The translations under genes and the position numbers were made by a program. From contig JAISCH010000366.1 in the NCBI GenBank assembly GCA_031265725.1, forward strand, positions 1-5,048: a stretch of 5,048 bases of DNA. Direction: 5' to 3'. Under the pieces are notes generated by a model. It was not told the origin of the DNA and did no database searches. It saw nothing but the letters and a program-made list of their open reading frames with translations. The DNA is from Propionibacteriaceae bacterium (GTDB lineage Bacteria > Actinomycetota > Actinomycetes > Propionibacteriales > Propionibacteriaceae). Shown one piece after another: positions 1-5,048 of the stretch (position 1 is the stretch's first letter; each line of letters starts with the position of its first letter).

Positions 1-150
1 GCCGTTGTGTGTACTTCCTGTGGGTCACCCCAGAAAGTGTCTTCCCTGGACCCCCGCGCTCGCTTTGCTCGCCGTTGCGTGTACTTCCTGTAGGTCACTC
101 CGAAGAGTGCGCTCGCTTCGCTTCATTGCGGTACAACGGTGGGTCGACTC
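1..150. repeat. Degenerate intergenic direct repeats
   Basis: The segment GCCGTTGYGTGTACTTCCTG begins at 1 and again at 71, with similarity continuing to about 38 and 108 (period 70). A second shared block, GCGCTCGCTTYGCT, begins at 56 and at 109. A third, more decayed copy continues after 109 with GTAC at 131 and GGTGGGTC near 138. The copy at 71-108 contains a perfect small hairpin, CACTC (96-100) and GAGTG (105-109) around a CGAA loop; the first copy keeps only CAC/GTG in the equivalent place (26-28 and 37-39). I see no convincing gene here: the one short open frame on the plus strand has no ribosome binding site and runs through the repeats and the terminator. This looks like a dispersed intergenic repeat family or decayed tandem copies. 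Its function is unknown, and the repeat may continue past the left edge. Confidence 0.6.
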
Positions 151-164
151 TGTTTTTGGGCAGC

Positions 165-193
165 AAAACGCCGCCCGGTGACCCGAGGCGGCG
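165..193 (-). terminator. Rho-independent terminator of the coiled-coil operon
   Basis: A 7-bp GC-only stem, CGCCGCC (169-175) with GGCGGCG (187-193), closes an 11-base loop. Read on the minus strand, it is followed at once by TTTT (168-165). It starts 18 bases after the TAA stop (214-212) of the FilP-like gene, the right place to end the two-gene minus-strand operon. A weaker outer stem, CAGCAA (161-166) with TTGCTG (195-200), could extend the hairpin but would absorb most of the U-tract. The U-tract is short, so termination strength is uncertain. Confidence 0.65.
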
Positions 194-211
194 ATTGCTG
201 TATTGAAAGGT

Positions 212-1249
212 TTACTCGGCGAAGAGGGAGTCGGTCTCAGTCCGGATCGTCTCTTCGGCCTCTACGACTGGCTCTGGTACCGGTTCCGGTGCTGGAGCAG
301 GAGCGGGAGCTTCGGGGGTCTCGAACTCGGCGGGGAGAGCGTTACCCATCGCAGCGCCGCCCATCGTGGCGAGCATCTGGCGGACGTTGGTCAACTGAGC
401 GGTGATGGCGTCGCGGCGGGCGGTGGAAGCCTGGACTTCGCGCTCCGACTCGCGGCGGACCCGCTCGGCGGTGATCCGGGCCTGGTCGATGACCTTCGCT
501 GCTTCAGAGTTGGCATCCTTCATCAGGGTCTCGATCTCGGCCTCGGCCTCGGCGCGCATCCGGTCAGCCTCGGCGGCGGTGGCCAACTGCAATTCCTCTG
601 CACGGGCCAGCGCCTCGTCATTGGCCTGCATCTGAGCGGCGAAGTCGGCGGCGGCCTTGTCCCGGCGCTCAGCCAGCGTACGCTCGAAGTCGGCGGCTGC
701 GGCAGCGGCGCGGGCGCGCTGGTGCTCGTAGACGGCCTCGGCTTCTTCGCGGCGGGCGGTGGCTTCGCGGTCGGCGTGGTCCAGAATCTCATCGGCTTGA
801 CGACGGGCGCTCTCGATGGTCTTCGTCGCCTCGGCATCAGCCCGGGACGCGGTGTCGGCGGCGTATGCCTCCGAAGCGCTGCGAGTCTGGCTGGCGGCTG
901 CGGCGGTCTCCCTCGACAAGCGCTCGGCCTCCACCTTCGAGTTGTTCAACATCTCGTCGGCCTCGGCTTGGGCTAGGGAAAGAATCTGCCCAATACGCTT
1001 GCCCAAGTCCTCGAACGTCGGGGAGGCGTTGCGCAACTCGTCTTCGATGGCGGCAGCGCGAGAACGCTCCTCAGCGATGTCTTGATGTAGCCGGGTGGAA
1101 GATGACTGGAGTCGGGTCACTTCAGCGGCACTTTCGGTGGCGGTGGCCTCAGCTTGACTCAGCTTTTTAGCGAGGTCAGAAATGGCACGATCGACTTCGG
1201 CGATGTCATAACCGCGCATAACAGTCTTGAAGGTAGGTGTGTCAGTCAT
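212..1249 (-). CDS. filP: FilP-like DivIVA-domain coiled-coil cytoskeletal protein
   Basis: This 345-residue cytoplasmic coiled-coil protein probably forms filaments near the cell pole. The N-terminus (residues 7-30) is DivIVA-like: F7, then MRGYD at 11-15, then EVD at 18-20. SPTFEDLGKRIGQIL (76-90) matches the segment before the long coil in Streptomyces FilP. Coil follows from about 91 to 270, Ala/Glu/Arg-rich with 11-residue periods (96-117, 140-172, 227-270). The block RRDAITAQLTNVRQMLAT (278-295) is almost the FilP C-terminal motif as I recall it. The tail (306-345) is Pro/Ala/Glu-rich and probably disordered. FilP of S. coelicolor is about 310 residues, so the length fits. I chose ATG at 1249 because AAAGGAG (1260-1254) sits 4 bases before it; a TTG at 1264 in the same frame has no such site. 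The gene overlaps the upstream coiled-coil gene by 8 bases. The FilP name rests on remembered similarity and gene order; a generic DivIVA-domain protein is the alternative. Confidence 0.8.
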   Translation of the reverse strand: MTDTPTFKTVMRGYDIAEVDRAISDLAKKLSQAEATATESAAEVTRLQSSSTRLHQDIAEERSRAAAIEDELRNASPTFEDLGKRIGQILSLAQAEADEMLNNSKVEAERLSRETAAAASQTRSASEAYAADTASRADAEATKTIESARRQADEILDHADREATARREEAEAVYEHQRARAAAAAADFERTLAERRDKAAADFAAQMQANDEALARAEELQLATAAEADRMRAEAEAEIETLMKDANSEAAKVIDQARITAERVRRESEREVQASTARRDAITAQLTNVRQMLATMGGAAMGNALPAEFETPEAPAPAPAPEPVPEPVVEAEETIRTETDSLFAE

Positions 1250-2885
1250 TGTTCTCCTTTTCAATGGCGAACTTTACATCGTTTCCAGGGGGTTGGAAAC
1301 CTGTAGTTGTGGGTATGGATACTGCTGGCGCGGGAATGGTAGACCTCGGTGGTGTCACGGGCGACTTCGGAATGAACTCTACCCGGTTTACGAATGACTT
1401 TGCTAGCGCTTCGGGGTGCTCAGAAACAGATAGTGCCTCAATGACTCCCGAAAGACTTCCCAACTGGGTATGGATCGCGTCGCGCCGCTTGGTCAGGCTG
1501 GTGACTTCGGTGCGCGCCCGGTCCAAGAGGGAGCGGGCTTCCTGACGCACGGAGTCGGCTTCCTTACGGGCGTCGTTCACCAGCCGCATGGCTTCCTCGC
1601 GGGCATTTCTGGTCCGCTCCATGCTTTCTTTCTGCACCCGTTCCAATTCCGCCGCCGCGCGCTCACGGACGAGTTTCGCCCCGGCAGTGGCTTCGCTGTA
1701 CTCGCGGTCGGAACGTTCCTTGCGGGCCGTCGCATCGTCGCGGGCAGCCTGAATGATACGTTGGGCGTCAGTCTCGGCCTGGGCGAGGATACGTCTCGTC
1801 TCCTGCTCGGCCTTCACTTGCTCCGACTTGGCGGCGGCCAGCAGCCCCTCGGCTTCCCGGCGCACGGTGCGAGAGTGCTCCGCCAGCGTCTCCAACATCT
1901 GCCTGCGTTCCACCTCTGCTTCCAGGGTGGCGTTCGTCAGCAATTCTTCGGCGGTGGACTCGGCTTGAGTGGCTTTGGTGGTGGCAGCGGCCAACTGACG
2001 GTCAATCGCGGCCTGGGTCTCGGCCAGCTTGATCTCGCACTCGGCCTGGGTCTCGGCCATGATCTTGGAGACTTCGGTGTCGAGCGCTCTGCGGTCGATC
2101 TGGATCTGCTCCCGGGCCTGGGCGGATTCGTGGGCGAATTCCGCTCGCAACGCCGCCACGTCCGCTTCGACCTCGGCTCGCCACAATTGCAGTTCTTGAT
2201 CCGTGGCCTGACGCCGTTCCGTCTCGACTGCTTCCAACTCCTGATAGCGAGCGGTTATCTCAGCCTCTATCTCGGAACGGCGGCGCGCCTCTTCCTCTTC
2301 CAGCGCGCGGTAGCGGCTGGCGACCTCGGACGCGGTGGACGCCCGCTGCCGGTTGAGCCGTTCCTCGATGTCTATCTCATGCTCGTTGGCGGCGGTCATG
2401 AACGCGCTGGCCTGAGCTTGGCCCTCGGAGACGATTGCCTCAGCCTCGCGCTGGGCCTGCAAGACGGCGTCGGAGGCGTTCCGCTCGGCGGCCTGAGTGA
2501 TCAAAGTCGCCTGGTCGGTGGCGTTGGAGATGATCACCTCAGCCTCGGCGTTGGCTTTGCGGAGGAATTCCTGTTTGGAGACGGCTAGCGCGCTCTCGAA
2601 TTCGGCGCGGCGTTCCGCCAACTGCTGCTCGAACGACTCGGAATCCTCGGTGAGCTGACGCGACCAAGCGTTCAATCCCTCAACGGCCTCTAATGCCTCA
2701 GCCTTCGCTCTGGCAGCGTCGCGGCGACCCTCAGCCCGGATATTCTCGGCATCTTGATAGGCCTCGGTGCGAAGACGGTCAGCGAGAATTTGGGCTTGCG
2801 CCAATATGGCTGAAGCTCGATCCACTGGATTACCACCAGTGAATGCGGGCATAGCCACAGACAGGCTCTGTTCCTGCATACTCAC
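1242..2885 (-). CDS. Scy-like long coiled-coil protein (putative polar scaffold)
   Basis: This 547-residue protein is almost all predicted coiled coil: rich in Ala, Glu, Arg and Gln, with no membrane segment or signal peptide. I see no DivIVA-type GYD motif at its N-terminus. Regular 11-residue repeats with Ala at position 2, large hydrophobics at 5 and 6 and Ala/Gly at 9 are visible at 23-66, 103-168, 362-394 and 431-463. The middle (about 170-340) is more charged and contains a 22-residue tandem duplication (190-211 and 212-233). RRDAIHTQL (467-475) resembles the C-terminal motif of the downstream FilP-like protein. Residues about 488-547 are Pro/Thr/Ser-rich and probably disordered. The start is GTG at 2885, with AGGG (2894-2891) 5 bases upstream; ATG two codons later has worse spacing. 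Position directly before a filP-like gene parallels Streptomyces scy, a polar-growth organiser, but Scy is about 1,300 residues, so I leave the symbol empty. A generic SMC-like or 'cellulose-binding' annotation is likely in databases. Confidence 0.8.
   Translation of the reverse strand: MSMQEQSLSVAMPAFTGGNPVDRASAILAQAQILADRLRTEAYQDAENIRAEGRRDAARAKAEALEAVEGLNAWSRQLTEDSESFEQQLAERRAEFESALAVSKQEFLRKANAEAEVIISNATDQATLITQAAERNASDAVLQAQREAEAIVSEGQAQASAFMTAANEHEIDIEERLNRQRASTASEVASRYRALEEEEARRRSEIEAEITARYQELEAVETERRQATDQELQLWRAEVEADVAALRAEFAHESAQAREQIQIDRRALDTEVSKIMAETQAECEIKLAETQAAIDRQLAAATTKATQAESTAEELLTNATLEAEVERRQMLETLAEHSRTVRREAEGLLAAAKSEQVKAEQETRRILAQAETDAQRIIQAARDDATARKERSDREYSEATAGAKLVRERAAAELERVQKESMERTRNAREEAMRLVNDARKEADSVRQEARSLLDRARTEVTSLTKRRDAIHTQLGSLSGVIEALSVSEHPEALAKSFVNRVEFIPKSPVTPPRSTIPAPAVSIPTTTGFQPPGNDVKFAIEKENND
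1254..1260 (-). promoter_or_regulatory. Ribosome binding site deciding the filP-like start
   Basis: AAAGGAG on the minus strand lies 4 bases before ATG at 1249. It sits inside the last codons (Glu-Lys-Glu-Asn-Asn-Asp) of the upstream coiled-coil gene, whose TGA stop (1244-1242) lies just after the ATG. Ribosomes ending on the first gene would therefore be placed directly over the second start, the usual arrangement for translational coupling. This site is why the 345-residue start is preferred over the longer TTG frame. Confidence 0.8.
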
Positions 2886-2896
2886 GTAGTCCCTGA

Positions 2897-2902
2897 TTTA
2901 TA
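2897..2902 (-). promoter_or_regulatory. Candidate -10 box for the coiled-coil operon
   Basis: The minus strand reads TATAAA at 2902-2897, a good match to the actinobacterial -10 consensus TAnnnT except for the last base. A start about 7 bases downstream would fall near 2890, leaving a leader of only about 5 bases before GTG at 2885. That would remove the AGGG Shine-Dalgarno from the mRNA. An alternative -10, TAATCT (2919-2914), would give a start near 2907 and keep the ribosome binding site. No convincing -35 is visible for either, and the two cannot be separated by eye. Confidence 0.4.
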
Positions 2903-3050
2903 CCTCGCGGACAAGATTAGCTTTATTGTTCCATTGATTGACCCTGACTGCACACTTCAACTCAGCGAGTCTTACGAAAGTGTCAGCTAAGAGATTACAG
3001 TCGATACCTGCTGCGCCCGGGTCGTTTGCGCCCTCTTGGACTTTGTCAGC

Positions 3051-3077
3051 TTGAGCTAATCAGCTAGCGAATACAAT
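3051..3077 (+). promoter_or_regulatory. Candidate thrC promoter (leaderless start)
   Basis: TACAAT at 3072-3077 differs from TATAAT by one base. A possible -35, TTGAGC (3051-3056), lies 15 bases upstream, a little short of the usual 16-18. A transcription start 7 bases after the -10 falls on the A of the thrC ATG at 3084. No Shine-Dalgarno is seen: only AGGT directly touches the ATG. The arrangement therefore predicts a leaderless mRNA, which is common in actinobacteria. Confidence 0.5.
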
Positions 3078-3083
3078 CCAGGT

Positions 3084-4514
3084 ATGCGTTATGTGTCCAC
3101 TCGCGGCGGTAGTCCGGTTCCAGCCCAATTCTCTGACATTTTGTTAGAGGGGCTGGCTCCCGATGGTGGTCTTTACCTGCCCGAGACTTATCCGGACATA
3201 ACCGGCAAACTGCCGTATTGGCGCGAGGTGCTGGCTGCTGACGGCTACGCGGCGCTGGCTGCGGAAGTATTGCGGCTCTTCATTTCAGAGATCGCGGATG
3301 CGGAATTGGCTGGCATCTGCCAACGGGCCTATAACGACCAGGTTTTCACCACCGGGGAGATAGTCCCGGTCTCCCGGCTCAGCGGCGGCTTGTGGCTGGC
3401 CCATCTCTCCGACGGTCCCACTGCGGCGTTCAAAGACTTGGCGATGCAATTGCTCGGCCAGTTGTTCGAGTACGAGCTATCCCGGCGCGACGCGCAACTC
3501 AATATCTTGGGCGCGACGAGCGGGGACACCGGATCGGCCGCTGAGTACGCGATGCTCGGCCGGAAAGGCGTTAGGGTCTTCATGCTCACCCCGGCGGGCC
3601 GGATGACGCCATTCCAGCAGGCGCAGATGTTCTCCATTGACGATCCGGCGATCATCAATGTGGCCGTTGACGGGGTTTTTGACGACTGTCAGGATTTGGT
3701 CAAAGCTGTCGCCGGCGATCTGGATTTCAAGCGCGAGTACGCCTTGGGCGCGGTCAATTCGATCAATTGGGCCAGGCTGGCGGCCCAGGTGGTGTATTAC
3801 GTGGTGAGCTGGCTGCGGGTCACCACCGATGACAGCCAGCGGGTGTCATTCTGCGTGCCCACCGGCAATTTCGGGAATATCTGTGCCGGGCATATCGCCC
3901 GGATGATGGGATTGCCCATCGACAAGCTGATCTTGGCCACCAATGAGAACAATGTGCTGGCGGAATTCTTCCACACCGGGGTCTACCGGACCCGTTCGGC
4001 TGTGCAGACGCTGGCCACCTCGTCCCCATCGATGGACATCTCCAAGGCCAGCAACTTCGAGCGGTTCATCTGTGATTTGTTAGGCCGGGACACGGCTCGG
4101 GTGGCTGAGCTATTCGGTGACGAATTGCCGAGGCGGGGCTGCTTCGATCTTTTCGGCACGGCGGAATTCGCCGGAATCGAGCAGCGTTACGGTTTCCTCG
4201 CTGACTCGTCCACTCATGCCGACCGGCTGGCCGCCATCTCGGCGACCTGGGCTGAGGAAAAGGTGATGATCGATCCGCACACCGCCGACGCGATGACTGT
4301 GGCTCGGCGCTTCGTCCAGCCGGATGTGCCGATGATCGTGACCGAGGCCGCGCTGCCGGTCAAGTTCGCGGCGACCATCATGGAGGCGTTGGGCCGGGAG
4401 CCGGAGTGCCCGCCGCGTTTCGCCGGTATCGAGAGCCGCCCGCGCAAGGTCGTTCCGCTGGGCAAAGACCCCCAGGCGTTGAAACGGCTTATCGCCTCCG
4501 TGGTCGGTGATTAG
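3084..4514 (+). CDS. thrC: Threonine synthase (PLP-dependent)
   Basis: This enzyme converts O-phospho-L-homoserine and water to L-threonine and phosphate, the last step of threonine synthesis, in the cytosol. The 476-residue protein has the full length of the long threonine synthase class seen in Corynebacterium, E. coli and yeast. The N-terminus MRYVSTRGG and APDGGLYLP (25-33) are hallmarks. DGPTAAFKDLAMQ (110-122) carries the lysine (K117) that should bind PLP. GATSGDTGSAA (143-153) and PTGNFGNICAGH (259-270) are the substrate and cofactor phosphate loops. SSPSMDISKASNFERF (313-328) is a further family signature. By recall it is strongly similar to C. glutamicum ThrC throughout, with no frameshift or missing key residue. 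In C. glutamicum too, thrC lies apart from hom-thrB, and neither of those is seen here. The start is ATG at 3084, the only one giving the conserved N-terminus; it has no clear Shine-Dalgarno. The stop is TAG at 4512-4514. Confidence 0.97.
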   Translation: MRYVSTRGGSPVPAQFSDILLEGLAPDGGLYLPETYPDITGKLPYWREVLAADGYAALAAEVLRLFISEIADAELAGICQRAYNDQVFTTGEIVPVSRLSGGLWLAHLSDGPTAAFKDLAMQLLGQLFEYELSRRDAQLNILGATSGDTGSAAEYAMLGRKGVRVFMLTPAGRMTPFQQAQMFSIDDPAIINVAVDGVFDDCQDLVKAVAGDLDFKREYALGAVNSINWARLAAQVVYYVVSWLRVTTDDSQRVSFCVPTGNFGNICAGHIARMMGLPIDKLILATNENNVLAEFFHTGVYRTRSAVQTLATSSPSMDISKASNFERFICDLLGRDTARVAELFGDELPRRGCFDLFGTAEFAGIEQRYGFLADSSTHADRLAAISATWAEEKVMIDPHTADAMTVARRFVQPDVPMIVTEAALPVKFAATIMEALGREPECPPRFAGIESRPRKVVPLGKDPQALKRLIASVVGD

Positions 4515-4523
4515 GGCTAACTA

Positions 4524-5048
4524 TTACTCAATGCACTCGGGATCGTCATAGCCGGTGGCGATCAGGGATGGGGCGTCCTCCCCACCGCTCAATCTGATCT
4601 TGTTGGGCAGGGTGAAAACTTGCTCGCCCAGGGAGTTCTTGGACATCTTTCCCTTGGGGAAGCGCTGCTTCAACTGGGTGAAGCTCAGCGTCGGGTCAGC
4701 GTCGTCTTGCAAAGCGAATCCGGAGGGGAATCCGTTGACCAGTCCAAAGCTCCAGGCTTGCAAGGTGCGTCCGGACGTCTTCTTGCTGTCTTTGGCCAGG
4801 AAAACGACGGTGAAAGCGTCCCAGGTAACCTGCATGGAGTAGGGACTCTTCTCGGTGAAGTAGCAGTAGGGATCCTCGAAGATGTCAGTAGGCTCGCCCA
4901 ATTCCCCTTCCAGCCAACTCAGCACCTCGCTCTCCTTGGCCCCGAATTTGAATTTCCCCAGCGCTGCCCCGCCGAGGGTGATCGCCGTGGTTGGGACCAC
5001 CGGCGTGGCAGACTCGCTCGGTTGTGGCACAGTCGGCGTGACCGGGAC
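4524..5048 (-). CDS. Probable exported protein of unknown function (C-terminal part, start beyond the right edge)
   Basis: The frame stays open to the right edge and ends at TAA (4526-4524), giving 174 full codons plus a partial one. A GTG at 5030 could be read as a start, but the codons before it continue without a stop as VPVTPT. The first 25 or so residues are Pro/Thr/Ser/Val-rich, like the linker that follows the signal peptide or lipobox in actinobacterial exported proteins. I therefore treat GTG 5030 as internal and the gene as cut by the window. The rest looks like one compact domain: FKFGAKESEVLSWL, LGEPT, a Cys in DPYCYF, VTWDAFTVVFLA, then QAWSFG and a C-terminal ECIE. From memory this resembles a widespread actinobacterial secreted-protein domain (an FG..  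EVL..L..LG.P start, a W....V.F strand, a closing Cys). I know no enzyme activity for it. The two cysteines (56 and 166 counted from GTG 5030) could form a disulfide. The gene converges on thrC with a 9-base gap. Confidence 0.8.
   Translation of the reverse strand, partial: VPVTPTVPQPSESATPVVPTTAITLGGAALGKFKFGAKESEVLSWLEGELGEPTDIFEDPYCYFTEKSPYSMQVTWDAFTVVFLAKDSKKTSGRTLQAWSFGLVNGFPSGFALQDDADPTLSFTQLKQRFPKGKMSKNSLGEQVFTLPNKIRLSGGEDAPSLIATGYDDPECIE

Larger units (their letters stand above)
2886..3083. promoter_or_regulatory. Divergent intergenic region between the coiled-coil operon and thrC
   Basis: These 198 bases separate two divergently transcribed units and are visibly more A+T-rich than the flanking genes. 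They must hold promoters in both directions, called separately where a box can be seen. An imperfect dyad lies at 2952-2983 (ACACTT against AAGTGT), with a smaller ACTC/GAGT pair inside (2960-2970). TCAGCT occurs three times: 2983-2988, 3046-3051 and 3060-3065. The last two lie beside or within the presumed thrC promoter. These could be operator sites, but no regulator family can be named from them. No leader peptide rich in Thr/Ile codons and no terminator-like attenuator was seen before thrC. Confidence 0.6.

Noticed and set aside
1..150. A CRISPR array
   Set aside because: The copies are imperfect, unevenly spaced (70 and 53 bases) and similar across the would-be spacers, and no cas genes are in the window.
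9..206. A 65-codon plus-strand open frame at the left edge
   Set aside because: It runs through the degenerate repeats and the terminator, lacks a ribosome binding site, and its protein shows no family features.
203..976. A 257-codon plus-strand open frame opposite the FilP-like gene
   Set aside because: Same explanation: a mirror of biased coiled-coil codons. It also begins just past the terminator hairpin and has no promoter or known domain.
1250..1264. TTG start at 1264 adding five residues to the FilP-like protein
   Set aside because: AAAGGAG would then lie inside the coding part; its 4-base spacing to ATG 1249 strongly favours the shorter form, which also gives a FilP-like N-terminus.
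1470..2588. A 372-codon plus-strand open frame rich in Gly and Leu
   Set aside because: It lies wholly antisense to the Scy-like gene. Its Gly/Leu/Phe-rich composition is what the complement of GC-rich Ala/Glu/Arg codons gives, and it has no recognisable domain.
4511..4520. TTAG-GG-CTAA dyad as a bidirectional terminator between thrC and its convergent neighbour
   Set aside because: A 4-bp A+T-rich stem with a 2-base loop is too small to fold stably, and no T-tract follows.

Overview
The window suggests a high-GC Gram-positive bacterium (Actinomycetota). The reasons are the G+C-rich coding sequence, a threonine synthase very like the long corynebacterial form, and two neighbouring coiled-coil proteins of the FilP/Scy (DivIVA-related) kind that are typical of this phylum. 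Genus cannot be fixed from the sequence. A non-filamentous actinobacterium is possible but is only an inference.

Layout. Positions 1-160 are non-coding and hold degenerate direct repeats with small dyads. A GC-rich hairpin at 169-193, followed on the minus strand by TTTT, probably terminates the minus-strand operon. That operon (212-2885) has two genes. The first is a 547-residue coiled-coil protein (2885 to 1242), followed with an 8-base overlap by a 345-residue FilP-like protein (1249 to 212). The overlap and the strong Shine-Dalgarno inside the end of the first gene point to coupled translation. Then comes a 198-base divergent intergenic region (2886-3083) carrying candidate promoters for both directions. 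Threonine synthase (thrC) runs rightwards at 3084-4514. Only 9 bases beyond it lies the convergent 3' end of a minus-strand gene that runs off the right edge. This last gene is a probable exported or lipoprotein domain protein of unknown function.

How the genes fit together. The order (large coiled-coil gene, then FilP-like gene, same strand) matches the scy-filP pair of Streptomyces, whose products work with DivIVA at growing cell poles. Here the upstream partner is much shorter than Streptomyces Scy, though both proteins show clear 11-residue (hendecad) repeats and a shared C-terminal motif. thrC is a housekeeping amino-acid gene with no visible functional link to its neighbours; hom and thrB are not in the window. 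Its start lies about seven bases after a TACAAT box with no Shine-Dalgarno, which suggests a leaderless mRNA.

I see no mobile element, CRISPR array, tRNA or rRNA. The most noteworthy system is the compact polar-cytoskeleton gene pair. It is not a wholly new system, but the short Scy-like partner is unusual.
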